NCBI GenBank assembly: GCA_023227685.1
Contig: JALNVG010000036.1
Location: forward strand, 1-15,603
Reading direction: 5' to 3'
Source of the DNA: Bacteroidaceae bacterium
Lineage (GTDB): Bacteria; Bacteroidota; Bacteroidia; Bacteroidales; Bacteroidaceae
DNA length: 15,603 nucleotides
The notes beneath the pieces are model-generated. The model did no database searches. It saw nothing but the letters and a program-made list of their open reading frames with translations, and was not told where the DNA came from. Both the position numbers and the translations under genes were made by a program. Every line of letters begins with the position of its first letter. Within the stretch, counting starts at the first letter, position 1. Shown here one piece after another: positions 1-7,689 of the stretch.

Positions 1-1
1 A

Positions 2-55
2 CTCTATCCCAAAGCATACAGACGTGGGTTTGAGGAGGTTGTTACCATTGTTTAA
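2..55 (+). CDS. Possible C-terminal end of an unidentified plus-strand gene (partial)
   Basis: The frame beginning at base 2 is open from the window edge to a TAA at 53-55 and gives about 17 residues ending FEEVVTIV. The mixed charged and hydrophobic composition looks protein-like, and the stop falls shortly before a large hairpin that could terminate it. A gene here would converge on the minus-strand gene at 217-1926. The stretch is too short to identify, and a second frame is also open here, so this is weak evidence. No function is proposed. Confidence 0.3.
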   Translation, partial: LYPKAYRRGFEEVVTIV

Positions 56-110
56 TTATATGACTTTAACAGCGCAATTATAATTAATTTATTACTTGCG
101 CAACATAACC

Positions 111-197
111 TGAATTACAACAAAAGTTAGCCGCATAAGAACAGGAGTTTTCTATATAACTCTTGTTTTTATGCGGCTAACTCTTGTTGTAAATTCA
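111..197. terminator. Long near-perfect hairpin, probable bidirectional terminator
   Basis: The left arm (111-149) and right arm (158-197) are inverted copies about 39-40 bases long, separated by an 8-base loop. They differ by one single-base bulge and three mismatched positions. As RNA, the plus strand has one A-C clash and two G-U pairs; the minus strand has two A-C clashes and one G-U pair. The core is the shared block TTAGCCGCATAA. The hairpin sits just beyond the stop of the minus-strand operon and beyond a possible plus-strand gene end, so it probably terminates both. It lacks a long uninterrupted U-tract. A second small stem, GCGCAA (72-77) with TTGCGC (96-101), lies on its left side. 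The arms are unusually long for an ordinary terminator. Confidence 0.75.
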
Positions 198-216
198 AAT
201 ATTTTGGGAGTCTGGA

Positions 217-1926
217 TTATTTACAATACTTTTCAATAAGCGAATCGACATTGGTATCACCCAGCTCTTTTGCCTTGTGAAAACTTTCACATGCATCAGT
301 TTTACTTTTGAGTTGTAATTGGCAAATGCCACGCAATCGATATGCTTCAGAATATGTCGGATCAATAACAATAGCATCATTCAATATTCTGATAGCATTT
401 TCATAACGGCCTACATGCAAGTTAACCACGGCCTGTTCCGCACGGTAAATCACACTTTTCGGATTAAGCTCCACAGCCTTAGCTATATCATCCAAAGCGC
501 GTTGATATTGGTGACATTTATTATCTGATTGTTCTCTATAATAATAAAACAAATCGTTTACATCACCATTCACTGCCTTGTAATAAGCATCATAATCAAG
601 CATGGCTGCGCGTGCACTATCCGCTTGCATATACACCAGTGCACGTTCCAACAAATAAGGTGCAGAAACGGAAGTGATGGGTTGCTTACAATATGCAATA
701 CAACTATCCATCAATGCTATAACTTCTTTATTATCCGCCTTTAGCATCTGTTTGGTTTTGGCAGCACTAAAGAAGGTAGCCGATGAGGCTAAATTAGAAT
801 GATTTACTTTATCATAAAAAGTATAAGCCTCCATATATTTTTTTTGAGCAAAAGAAATATCTCCTTCTAGCTGCTCATAAGCCGGTACGGGATTGATCTC
901 ATAAGCTTTACGAGCATGCTCAAGTGCATTATCCAGCGTCCAGTCTTTATAAGTTTTTTGGGGAGTACCCAATTGGTATTGATAAATCAGCTTAGCTACA
1001 TTATATTCTGCATCATCTTTATTTTGAGCAACATTCAAAGCTGTCTTTAAATCATTATCAGCCTTACCCAATATTGATTCATCTCCTTTGGATTGAGCAA
1101 TATAATATCCTGCCCTACGTATATATCCTTCAGAACTCTTGGGATATTCTTGAATAAAATCATTCAATAAATTATTATAATCAACAACTGACACTTGCGA
1201 AGAAGCCATAAACAAATAAACCAAAGCCTGCTCCTCTGTATCAGGTAATTCCTTTTTAATACCAATGCCTTTAAGTACTGCATCATTGAAAGATAATGCC
1301 GTTATTTTTTTAGACATGGCAAAATTGACATCTACGGCATAGCAAATAGTTGCCGAATCAACTCCGGCTGACTTTTGTACTAGACCAAGTACCTCTCCAT
1401 CAATATTCATCAAAGGACAACTCACCATCTTGTCTTTGAGCCCCATATCAAGTGTAAAATATGAATATTTTCCGTCAATCTTCGTTTCCGACTTAACTTT
1501 ACCCATTGCGCAAGCAATACTTTTCTGAGTTGAATATGGGAGTATCAAAACGGTGCTGCCCACAGTTGCAGGAGTCGTAGCCAGAGTTAACGCCGGCACA
1601 TGTTTTGTAGTAATTCCTACCTGAAATTTGACTACATCATATAAATCATCAGCTCCGAGAATTTTCTCAACCGGCATCTTCTCTCCTCGATCATTGATTA
1701 TTACTGCTTTTGAGGCACCTTTAAACAAACTATAGTCAGATAATGCTACCCCATCCTCTGAGACAAAGAAGCCATTGCCACTATTCAACATCTTTTCATT
1801 CTTATCATAAGTAATAATAGAAAAGACTGCTGCCTTCTTTTTACTCACCCACTTCGGCGTTCCTTGTGCCATAAGACATGGAGCCAACAAACAAAAGACC
1901 AAAACAAGCATTAAATTTTTCTTCAT
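217..1926 (-). CDS. Secreted trypsin-fold (degenerate protease) protein with TPR repeats
   Basis: 569 residues. Residues 1-21 form a signal peptide (MKKN, hydrophobic core, then MAQ), so the protein is exported, probably to the periplasm. Residues about 28-205 follow the pattern of Deg/HtrA-like S1 proteases: a GNGFFVSEDG entry strand, a conserved acidic position at D97 and a PLMNIDGEVLGL ending. The catalytic His position of the usual TNxHV motif is Ser66, and the Ser of GNSGGP aligns with Val168 (MVSCP), so proteolysis is unlikely. Residues about 230-569 are helical TPR-like repeats; the clearest are at about 470-560 (YQRALDDIAKAVELNPKS and the following unit). A binding or scaffold role is inferred. 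It is the last gene of the operon, 30 bases after the methyltransferase gene. Its partner is unknown. Confidence 0.85.
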   Translation of the reverse strand: MKKNLMLVLVFCLLAPCLMAQGTPKWVSKKKAAVFSIITYDKNEKMLNSGNGFFVSEDGVALSDYSLFKGASKAVIINDRGEKMPVEKILGADDLYDVVKFQVGITTKHVPALTLATTPATVGSTVLILPYSTQKSIACAMGKVKSETKIDGKYSYFTLDMGLKDKMVSCPLMNIDGEVLGLVQKSAGVDSATICYAVDVNFAMSKKITALSFNDAVLKGIGIKKELPDTEEQALVYLFMASSQVSVVDYNNLLNDFIQEYPKSSEGYIRRAGYYIAQSKGDESILGKADNDLKTALNVAQNKDDAEYNVAKLIYQYQLGTPQKTYKDWTLDNALEHARKAYEINPVPAYEQLEGDISFAQKKYMEAYTFYDKVNHSNLASSATFFSAAKTKQMLKADNKEVIALMDSCIAYCKQPITSVSAPYLLERALVYMQADSARAAMLDYDAYYKAVNGDVNDLFYYYREQSDNKCHQYQRALDDIAKAVELNPKSVIYRAEQAVVNLHVGRYENAIRILNDAIVIDPTYSEAYRLRGICQLQLKSKTDACESFHKAKELGDTNVDSLIEKYCK

Positions 1927-1956
1927 ATTTTTTTGATCATCATAAATATAATATTA

Positions 1957-2700
1957 TCATTTTTTATTTCTCTGTTTCAAAGCTTCATAGAGCAATATAC
2001 CATTGGATACAGAAACATTGAGCGACTCAATCTTGCCGAAAACTGGAATACTCACCTGTTCATCACAGAATTCAAGATTCTCAGGAGATATCTCCGCACT
2101 TTCTGAACCGATAACTAAACAAACCGGACCGGAATATTGAGCTACAGTATAATCATTTACTGCCTTTGAATGAACAGCTATGATATGAAAGCCGCTATCC
2201 TTAAGGTATTGCAAAGCCGTTTTCAAACTTTGTTCCCTACAAACGGGCAATGTATGCAACGCACCGGCTGAAGTTTTCATGGCATCGGCATTTACACTTA
2301 CACTGTCATGCATAGGAAGTATTACAGCATCTACACCGGCACATTCGCAGGTACGCGCTATAGCACCGAAGTTACGAACATCTGTTATACCATCAAGCAT
2401 AACAAAAAAAGGATCTTTGCCTTCTTCAAAAAGAAGTGGAGTCAAATTTTCTATATTCTGATATTCAACAGCAGCAATAAACGCTACCACCCCTTGATGA
2501 TTCTTTTGAGTTATACGATCTAAGCGCTCGGCCGGCACACGTTGCACGGGAATCATCTTGTCTCGCAAAGCCGTAAAGAGTTCTTTAGACAGATCGCTTT
2601 GTATGTCCTTCTTCACCAAAATCTTATCTATCTCCTTACCGGCTTCCACGGCTTCAATCACTGGCCGTACGCCAAATATCATTTCACTTTTATCGTACAC
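1957..2700 (-). CDS. rlmB: RlmB-type SpoU/TrmH 23S rRNA 2'-O-methyltransferase
   Basis: 247 residues, the normal family length. Residues about 6-78 form the L30e-like substrate-binding domain (MIFGVRPVIEA start, NHQGVVA end). Residues about 98-245 are the SPOUT knot with all three SpoU motifs: DVRNFGAIARTCECAG (107-122, with N110 and R116), the IGSES block (197-201) and SLNVSVSNG (226-234). Members bind S-adenosylmethionine in the knot and methylate a ribose 2'-OH; E. coli RlmB acts on G2251 of 23S rRNA. The start is GTG at 2700, with in-frame stops upstream; an ATG seven codons in is the alternative, but it removes only six residues. The gene lies 28 bases after recN. The family is certain; the exact target nucleotide is inferred from homology. 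Confidence 0.9.
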   Translation of the reverse strand: MYDKSEMIFGVRPVIEAVEAGKEIDKILVKKDIQSDLSKELFTALRDKMIPVQRVPAERLDRITQKNHQGVVAFIAAVEYQNIENLTPLLFEEGKDPFFVMLDGITDVRNFGAIARTCECAGVDAVILPMHDSVSVNADAMKTSAGALHTLPVCREQSLKTALQYLKDSGFHIIAVHSKAVNDYTVAQYSGPVCLVIGSESAEISPENLEFCDEQVSIPVFGKIESLNVSVSNGILLYEALKQRNKK

Positions 2701-2728
2701 GATTTCTATTTATTATTAGTTTAAAACA

Positions 2729-4396
2729 TTAATTTCCATGTGATGCCAAGAGTGACTTGGCATTATCTAAAGCAGCCTCTGTAATTTTAGTTCCACTCAA
2801 CATATGAGCAATCTCCTCTATACGCTCATCACGCGTAAGCCGACGGATATGGCTATTTGTTTCCGTATCACTATCTTTTTTATATACCACATAATGTACT
2901 CGCCCGTAAGCAGCAATCTGAGGAAGATGAGTAATACTAATGACTTGACGATCCTTCCCCCCGATTTCTTCCATTGTTTCTGCCATACGATCAGCTATAC
3001 TACCGGAAACTCCGGTATCTATCTCGTCAAAAATAATCGTAGGCAGATGTGTGGCTCTTGCCACCAAAGCTTTAACGGCTAACATCACCCGGGCTATTTC
3101 TCCTCCTGAAGCTACAGAGGTAATATTTTGCAATACTCCGTTTTTGTTGGCAGAAAACAAGAAGATAACAGCATCCATGCCTAATAAGCCAGGCTCCTCT
3201 TTTCTTTCCAATGCCACACGAAAGCGAACATTAGGCATGCCGAGCGATACAAGGCGGGTAGATAAAGCCTTCTCGACCTCCACTGCTGCAATCTTTCGTG
3301 ATTTGGTGAGAATATCCGCTTGTTCCTTTACCTTATTATATATAGCTTCATTCCTGATCTTCAATTCTTCAATTCTATCTTCATAAGATACGATATCTTC
3401 AAGCTTTGCACGAAAATCTTTAACAATACCTATTAATGCCGTATCGGTATTGACATGGTGTTTCTGCTCCAATGAATATATCAAATTAAGCCTATTGTTC
3501 ACTTCTTCCAAACGTTGAGGATTAAACTCAACAGAATCATCATCGGAAGATATTTCATCTGCAATATCTCTCAACTCAATCCATGAACTTTCAAGACGGT
3601 TATATAAAGTTTCTGATGGTTTGTAAACATCTTTTAGATCACTCAAGGTAGATAAACAATCTTTTAACAAAGGAATAACACCACCCTCTTCGGATGCGAA
3701 AATCTGACTGGTTTTATATAATCCGGCTTTAATCTCTTCAGAATGACTCAAAGTGTCCGACTCCTGTTCTAACTCCACCTGTTCACCTTCAACCAATTTT
3801 GCCTCTTCAAGTTGCTGAAGTTGGAAACGAATATAATCTTCGTCTGCACGACTTTTTTCTGCCTTGGCAATTAGCTCACTGAGTTCTTTTTTTGTTTTTT
3901 TCCATCGGTTAAATTCTTGACGATAAACATCAAGCGTTTCATTATTGCGGGCAAGAATATCAAGAACATTCAATTGAAAACCTTCTTTATTAAGTAATAA
4001 GTTCTGGTGTTGTGAATGAATATCAATCAAATGTTCGCCCAATTCCTTCATTGCTGACAACCCCACTGGTGTATCGTTAATAAACGCACGACTCTTTCCG
4101 GAAATCAACAACTCGCGGCGAAAGATACACTCATCGGCATAATCCAGTTCATACTCTTCAAAGAACGGTTGCAAGCCATAATCGACAATATTAAAATGTG
4201 CCTCGATGACACATTTTTTTGCTCCTATTCTTATCGACTTGACGTCAGCACGCTGACCGAGCAACAGACCCACAGCGCCCAATATGATGGACTTTCCGGC
4301 ACCTGTTTCACCCGTTATAACAGAAAAGCCGGACTCAAAGTTAATGTCCAACTCCTGAATTAATGCATAATTCTGAATATATAATGAACGTAACAT
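2729..4396 (-). CDS. recN: DNA repair protein RecN (SMC-like ATPase)
   Basis: 555 residues, typical for RecN. The N-terminal ATPase lobe has the Walker A motif GETGAGKS at 29-36. A long coiled-coil region (about 150-375) is rich in Glu, Lys and Leu. The C-terminal lobe has the ABC signature SVASGGEIARVM (427-438), Walker B IIFDEID (454-460) and the ITHLPQIAA switch region (488-496). RecN is a cytoplasmic, cohesin-like protein recruited to double-strand breaks, where it works with RecA. The gene starts one base after the coaBC stop, so the two are probably translationally coupled. In E. coli recN is an SOS gene; here it is embedded in a housekeeping operon with no visible promoter of its own. 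No key residue is missing. Confidence 0.97.
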   Translation of the reverse strand: MLRSLYIQNYALIQELDINFESGFSVITGETGAGKSIILGAVGLLLGQRADVKSIRIGAKKCVIEAHFNIVDYGLQPFFEEYELDYADECIFRRELLISGKSRAFINDTPVGLSAMKELGEHLIDIHSQHQNLLLNKEGFQLNVLDILARNNETLDVYRQEFNRWKKTKKELSELIAKAEKSRADEDYIRFQLQQLEEAKLVEGEQVELEQESDTLSHSEEIKAGLYKTSQIFASEEGGVIPLLKDCLSTLSDLKDVYKPSETLYNRLESSWIELRDIADEISSDDDSVEFNPQRLEEVNNRLNLIYSLEQKHHVNTDTALIGIVKDFRAKLEDIVSYEDRIEELKIRNEAIYNKVKEQADILTKSRKIAAVEVEKALSTRLVSLGMPNVRFRVALERKEEPGLLGMDAVIFLFSANKNGVLQNITSVASGGEIARVMLAVKALVARATHLPTIIFDEIDTGVSGSIADRMAETMEEIGGKDRQVISITHLPQIAAYGRVHYVVYKKDSDTETNSHIRRLTRDERIEEIAHMLSGTKITEAALDNAKSLLASHGN

Positions 4397-4397
4397 T

Positions 4398-5612
4398 TTA
4401 TTCTTTCAATTTCCTTTTAGCCAACAATTCAACCAATCGGTCAATAATATCTTTAGCCACCTCCGTCTTCGGCTTCAGTTCAAAGTCCGAACAACCACTT
4501 CGATCAATAATGCTGATTTTATTCGTATCATAACGAAAACCCGAACCGGCATCCTGAAGTGAATTTAAAACAATAAAATCAAAATTCTTTCGTTTCAACT
4601 TGCCTACGGCATTTGCCTCTTCATTATTTGTTTCAAGCGCAAAACCTACAACCTTTTGATCTTCCCGCTTCACTTTTCCTAGATAAGCAGCAATATCATC
4701 TGTAGGATCTAATTTGATAGAAAGCTCACCTTTCTCTCTTTTTATCTTGTTACTTAGAATCTGCTTTGGTTTGAAATCCGCTACAGCGGCACAAAGTACG
4801 GCGGCATTCATCTCATCAAATATTTCTTTCACGGCATGAAACATCTCATCGGCCGATTCTACATCTATTCTTCTGATATTCGAATGAACTGTCTGTAATG
4901 ATACAGGACCGGCTATCAATGTTACATCAGCACCCCGACGGGCACATTCATCAGCTATAGCAAGCCCCATCTTACCGGATGAGAAATTACCGATGAAACG
5001 CACAGGATCTATACGCTCATATGTTGGGCCGGCTGTAATCAATATCTTTTGTCCTTCCAAGTCACGATTTCCATCTAAGAACTCATCAATAGCCAGAATG
5101 ATATTTTCAGGCTCTTCCATCCTACCCTTACCAACAAGATGACTAGCCAATTCTCCTTCTTTCGCCTCAAGTATATGATTCCCATACGAACGAAGTTTCT
5201 CAATATTGTTTTGAGTAGAAGGATGCATATACATGTCAACATCCATGGCCGGAACAATAAACACGGGTGCTCTCATAGAAAGATAGGTCGTAATAAGCAT
5301 ATTATCGGCAATACCGTTGGCCATTTTAGCCATAGTAGAAGCTGTGGCCGGAGCAATAATCATCACATCCGCCCAAAGACCAAGATTAACATGGCTATGC
5401 CAAGAGCCATCACGTCTATCAAAGAAATCGCTTATAACCGGTTTCCCCGTCAACGTTGACAAAGTGAGTAAAGTTATAAATTCTTTGCCGGCCGGTGTTA
5501 TTACCACCTGCACTTCTGCACCTTGTTTTACTAATCCGCGAATCAGATAACAAGCTTTATATGCAGCAATACTGCCGGTGATGCCTAAAACAATTTTTTT
5601 TCCTTTCAACAT
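4398..5612 (-). CDS. coaBC: Bifunctional phosphopantothenoylcysteine decarboxylase / phosphopantothenate-cysteine ligase
   Basis: 404 residues with both activities of CoaBC. Residues 1 to about 180 are the FMN-dependent decarboxylase (CoaC): GSIAAYKA near the N-terminus, then SHVNLGLWAD with the catalytic His74, then the PAM loop at 121-123. Residues about 186-404 are the ligase (CoaB): AGPTYERIDPVRFIGN, FSSGKMG and AAVADFKP, with Lys289 in the NKIKREKG loop. The enzyme joins cysteine to 4'-phosphopantothenate and decarboxylates the product to 4'-phosphopantetheine for coenzyme A. Two decarboxylase positions differ from the E. coli pattern: the Asn of PAMN is Asp124, and the position of the active-site Cys (Cys158 in E. 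coli) appears to be Ser157. The gene lies 14 bases after the exonuclease gene. Confidence 0.96.
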   Translation of the reverse strand: MLKGKKIVLGITGSIAAYKACYLIRGLVKQGAEVQVVITPAGKEFITLLTLSTLTGKPVISDFFDRRDGSWHSHVNLGLWADVMIIAPATASTMAKMANGIADNMLITTYLSMRAPVFIVPAMDVDMYMHPSTQNNIEKLRSYGNHILEAKEGELASHLVGKGRMEEPENIILAIDEFLDGNRDLEGQKILITAGPTYERIDPVRFIGNFSSGKMGLAIADECARRGADVTLIAGPVSLQTVHSNIRRIDVESADEMFHAVKEIFDEMNAAVLCAAVADFKPKQILSNKIKREKGELSIKLDPTDDIAAYLGKVKREDQKVVGFALETNNEEANAVGKLKRKNFDFIVLNSLQDAGSGFRYDTNKISIIDRSGCSDFELKPKTEVAKDIIDRLVELLAKRKLKE

Positions 5613-5626
5613 AAGTGAAATCCACC

Positions 5627-6406
5627 TTACTTTGTTTTAGTATTATCCATTGCATTCAGCCTAATTTTTGTTAGCATCGCCTTGGTATTAAGTGTGAAAT
5701 CGCTATTTAAAATCCAACCATAATAACCCGGATCATTTTTTAATATCTCAGCAACAGGTTTGCCTTTGTACTTACCAAAATTGAACATGGGTACATCATT
5801 TTCGTCGTACACCATGCGGCCTGCAAAATCCACATTTTTATTGAAACATGAATATTCAGATAAGAATGAAATATCGTTTTTAAGATCCGGATAGCAATCG
5901 AGTTGAGCTTTTAAGACTTCATATGTAGCCCTCGTATCGCCCTCGGCCGAATGCGCATCTTCAAGATTCTTCTTGCAATAAAACTTATAAGCGGCCGTAA
6001 GAGTACGCTGTTCCAATTTATGATATATGACTTGTACATCAACGAATTTCCTTTTTGAAAGATCAATATCAACACCTGCACGAAGAAATTCTTCTACAAG
6101 TACCGGAATATCAAAACGGTTGGAATTGAATCCTGCCAAGTCACAACCTTCAATATAATTGGCCAGACTCTTTGCCTCTTCCTTAAAGACAGGACATCCA
6201 ACGATATCTTTATCATAAATTCCATGAATCTTGGAAGATTCTTCCGGAATGTGCATCTCCGGATTGATTCGCATGGTCTTGGTCTCATCATTTCCGTTAG
6301 GAAATACTTTGAGCAAACAAATTTCGACAATGCGATCTTTATTTATATTTGTCCCCGTCGTTTCTAAGTCAAAAAAAACGATTGGGTTCTTTAGATCTAA
6401 TTTCAT
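5627..6406 (-). CDS. DnaQ-family DEDDh 3'-5' exonuclease with C-terminal DUF3820-like domain
   Basis: 259 residues. Residues about 8-170 are a DEDDh exonuclease with every metal-binding residue present: Asp13 and Glu15 in FFDLETTG, Asp99 in NSNRFDIPVL, and His152 with Asp157 in AHSAEGDTRA. Residues about 205-245 (FNFGKYKGKPV, then DPGYYGWIL) resemble the small DUF3820 module seen at the C-terminus of some Bacteroidetes exonucleases; its role is unknown to me. The gene starts 9 bases after dnaN, so it is co-transcribed with the sliding clamp. A role in proofreading or repair alongside the clamp is inferred from position. It could equally be an RNase T-like or general nuclease. No clear clamp-binding peptide was recognised. 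Confidence 0.92.
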   Translation of the reverse strand: MKLDLKNPIVFFDLETTGTNINKDRIVEICLLKVFPNGNDETKTMRINPEMHIPEESSKIHGIYDKDIVGCPVFKEEAKSLANYIEGCDLAGFNSNRFDIPVLVEEFLRAGVDIDLSKRKFVDVQVIYHKLEQRTLTAAYKFYCKKNLEDAHSAEGDTRATYEVLKAQLDCYPDLKNDISFLSEYSCFNKNVDFAGRMVYDENDVPMFNFGKYKGKPVAEILKNDPGYYGWILNSDFTLNTKAMLTKIRLNAMDNTKTK

Positions 6407-6415
6407 TTTTATAAT

Positions 6416-7540
6416 TTAATCATTTAACATCATAGGCATAAGCAACATCAGCAAATCTTCATTCTCCTCATGTTCGCTTGGAATGATAAGTCCGGCACGC
6501 GATGGATCAGCAAGTTCAATTTGCACTTCGTTACTTAAAATACTATTTAATATATCTATGAGGTATGTAGATCGAAATCCGATACTCATAGGTGAACCCG
6601 TATACTGACAGCTCAATGATTCAACAGCAGATGTCGAAAAGTCAATATCTTGCCCTGAAACGGTCAGCTCATTTTCTTTTACGGTAAATTTCAATAAGCC
6701 ACTTGCTTGGGAAGTGAAAACTGATACACGGCGCAAGGCACCCATCAATTGCTGACGATCAACAATAACCTTATAAGGATTGTTTTGCGGAATAACGGAG
6801 TTATAATTAGGATAACGTCCTTCGATTTGACGACAGAACAATTGATAATCGCTCAAAAGAAAATAGATACGACGCTCATCATATTTAACAACAACCTTAT
6901 TTTCTTCTTTTGAAAGCAGATTTCTAAGTAAAGATACAGGCTTTCTTGGCAAAATAAAGGAAGAGTCTTCTTTTCCGTTTGCATTAAAAAATTCATTGCG
7001 AACAAGGATATGTCCGTCTGAAGCAACCAATGTAATCTTATCTGTCTTTATATCAAAAAAGACACCACTCATTACAGGACGCAATTCATCGGAACCGGCA
7101 GCAAAAGCTGTACGATTAAGACCATTTAGCATCATTTGAGCATCCATCTCCAACTCCATTACATTATCGCCAATCTGATTAACTTGCGGATAAACATCAG
7201 CATTCTGCCCTACTAAACTAAATTTACCGTTCTGATAATGAAACTGAACTTCGTAGGTTTCCAAATTAATCTCTAATGCTAGCGGCTGATCCGGAATCTC
7301 TTTCAAAGCATCAAGCAAATTTTTGGCTGAAATTGCAAAACGTCCGTTCTCGTCACACTCTTTAACCTCAATAGTTGTAACCATTGAAGTTTCACTATCA
7401 GATGCCGAAACTGATAAAGTTCCATCTTGTACTTCAAAAAGGAAACAATCCAAAATCGGCAATGCATTTTTCGAATTGATTACACGGCTTTCTGCCTGGA
7501 GATGTTCTAAAAGAACCGAACTAGATACGATAAATTTCAT
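6416..7540 (-). CDS. dnaN: DNA polymerase III sliding clamp, beta subunit
   Basis: 374 residues, the normal beta-clamp length, with the usual three-domain pattern. The N-terminus MKFIVSSSVLLEHLQ leads into the NALPILDCFLFEV strand pair. The ASDSETSM stretch of domain 1 and the DGHILVRNE stretch of domain 2 are clear, and the protein ends in LLMLLMPMML, the conserved C-terminal strand lining the binding pocket. The dimeric ring tethers DNA polymerase III and other repair factors to DNA. The gene is not next to dnaA or recF here. It is the first gene of a six-gene operon, with a promoter-like sequence just upstream, and is divergent from the DUF3127 gene. Confidence 0.98.
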   Translation of the reverse strand: MKFIVSSSVLLEHLQAESRVINSKNALPILDCFLFEVQDGTLSVSASDSETSMVTTIEVKECDENGRFAISAKNLLDALKEIPDQPLALEINLETYEVQFHYQNGKFSLVGQNADVYPQVNQIGDNVMELEMDAQMMLNGLNRTAFAAGSDELRPVMSGVFFDIKTDKITLVASDGHILVRNEFFNANGKEDSSFILPRKPVSLLRNLLSKEENKVVVKYDERRIYFLLSDYQLFCRQIEGRYPNYNSVIPQNNPYKVIVDRQQLMGALRRVSVFTSQASGLLKFTVKENELTVSGQDIDFSTSAVESLSCQYTGSPMSIGFRSTYLIDILNSILSNEVQIELADPSRAGLIIPSEHEENEDLLMLLMPMMLND

Positions 7541-7575
7541 ATATTCGATTATTAATGTTTTTAAATTCTAAACTA

Positions 7576-7607
7576 CAAAATTACAAAAAAAAATCCTTCT
7601 TAACCAA
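7576..7607 (-). promoter_or_regulatory. Candidate Bacteroides-type promoter for the dnaN operon
   Basis: On the minus strand, 7583-7576 reads TAATTTTG, a full match to the Bacteroides -7 box TAnnTTTG. A TTG at 7607-7605, with 21 bases between, can serve as the -33 element, though it lacks the usual preceding T. Transcription would start near 7569, leaving a leader of about 30 bases before the dnaN ATG. The region is very A+T-rich, so chance matches are possible. Confidence 0.5.
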
Positions 7608-7637
7608 CAATTATAAAGAAAAATCCTTCCCATTTAA

Positions 7638-7667
7638 TTGATAAATGCATAAAAAGCTGTATCTTCG
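7638..7667 (+). promoter_or_regulatory. Bacteroides-type promoter for the DUF3127 gene
   Basis: TTG at 7638-7640, a 19-base spacer and TATCTTCG at 7660-7667 give a good match to the TTTG-N19-TAnnTTTG promoter of Bacteroides, with one change in the -7 box. The predicted start near 7674 leaves about 16 bases before the ATG at 7690. This decides the translation start: an upstream in-frame ATG at 7645 lies inside the promoter and could not be transcribed from it. Confidence 0.7.
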
Positions 7668-7689
7668 CCCAAAATTAAAAGAACAAAAT

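Noticed and set aside
3051..3386. A 111-codon plus-strand frame inside recN
   Set aside because: It is antisense to a clear recN coding region containing the signature and Walker B motifs; treated as a shadow frame.
3001..4396. A separate SOS-regulated promoter for recN
   Set aside because: recN starts one base after coaBC and no clear promoter or LexA-like palindrome was recognised at the junction.
5139..5459. A 106-codon plus-strand frame inside coaBC
   Set aside because: It is antisense to the conserved decarboxylase domain and its translation is rich in His, Arg and Ile with no recognisable motif.
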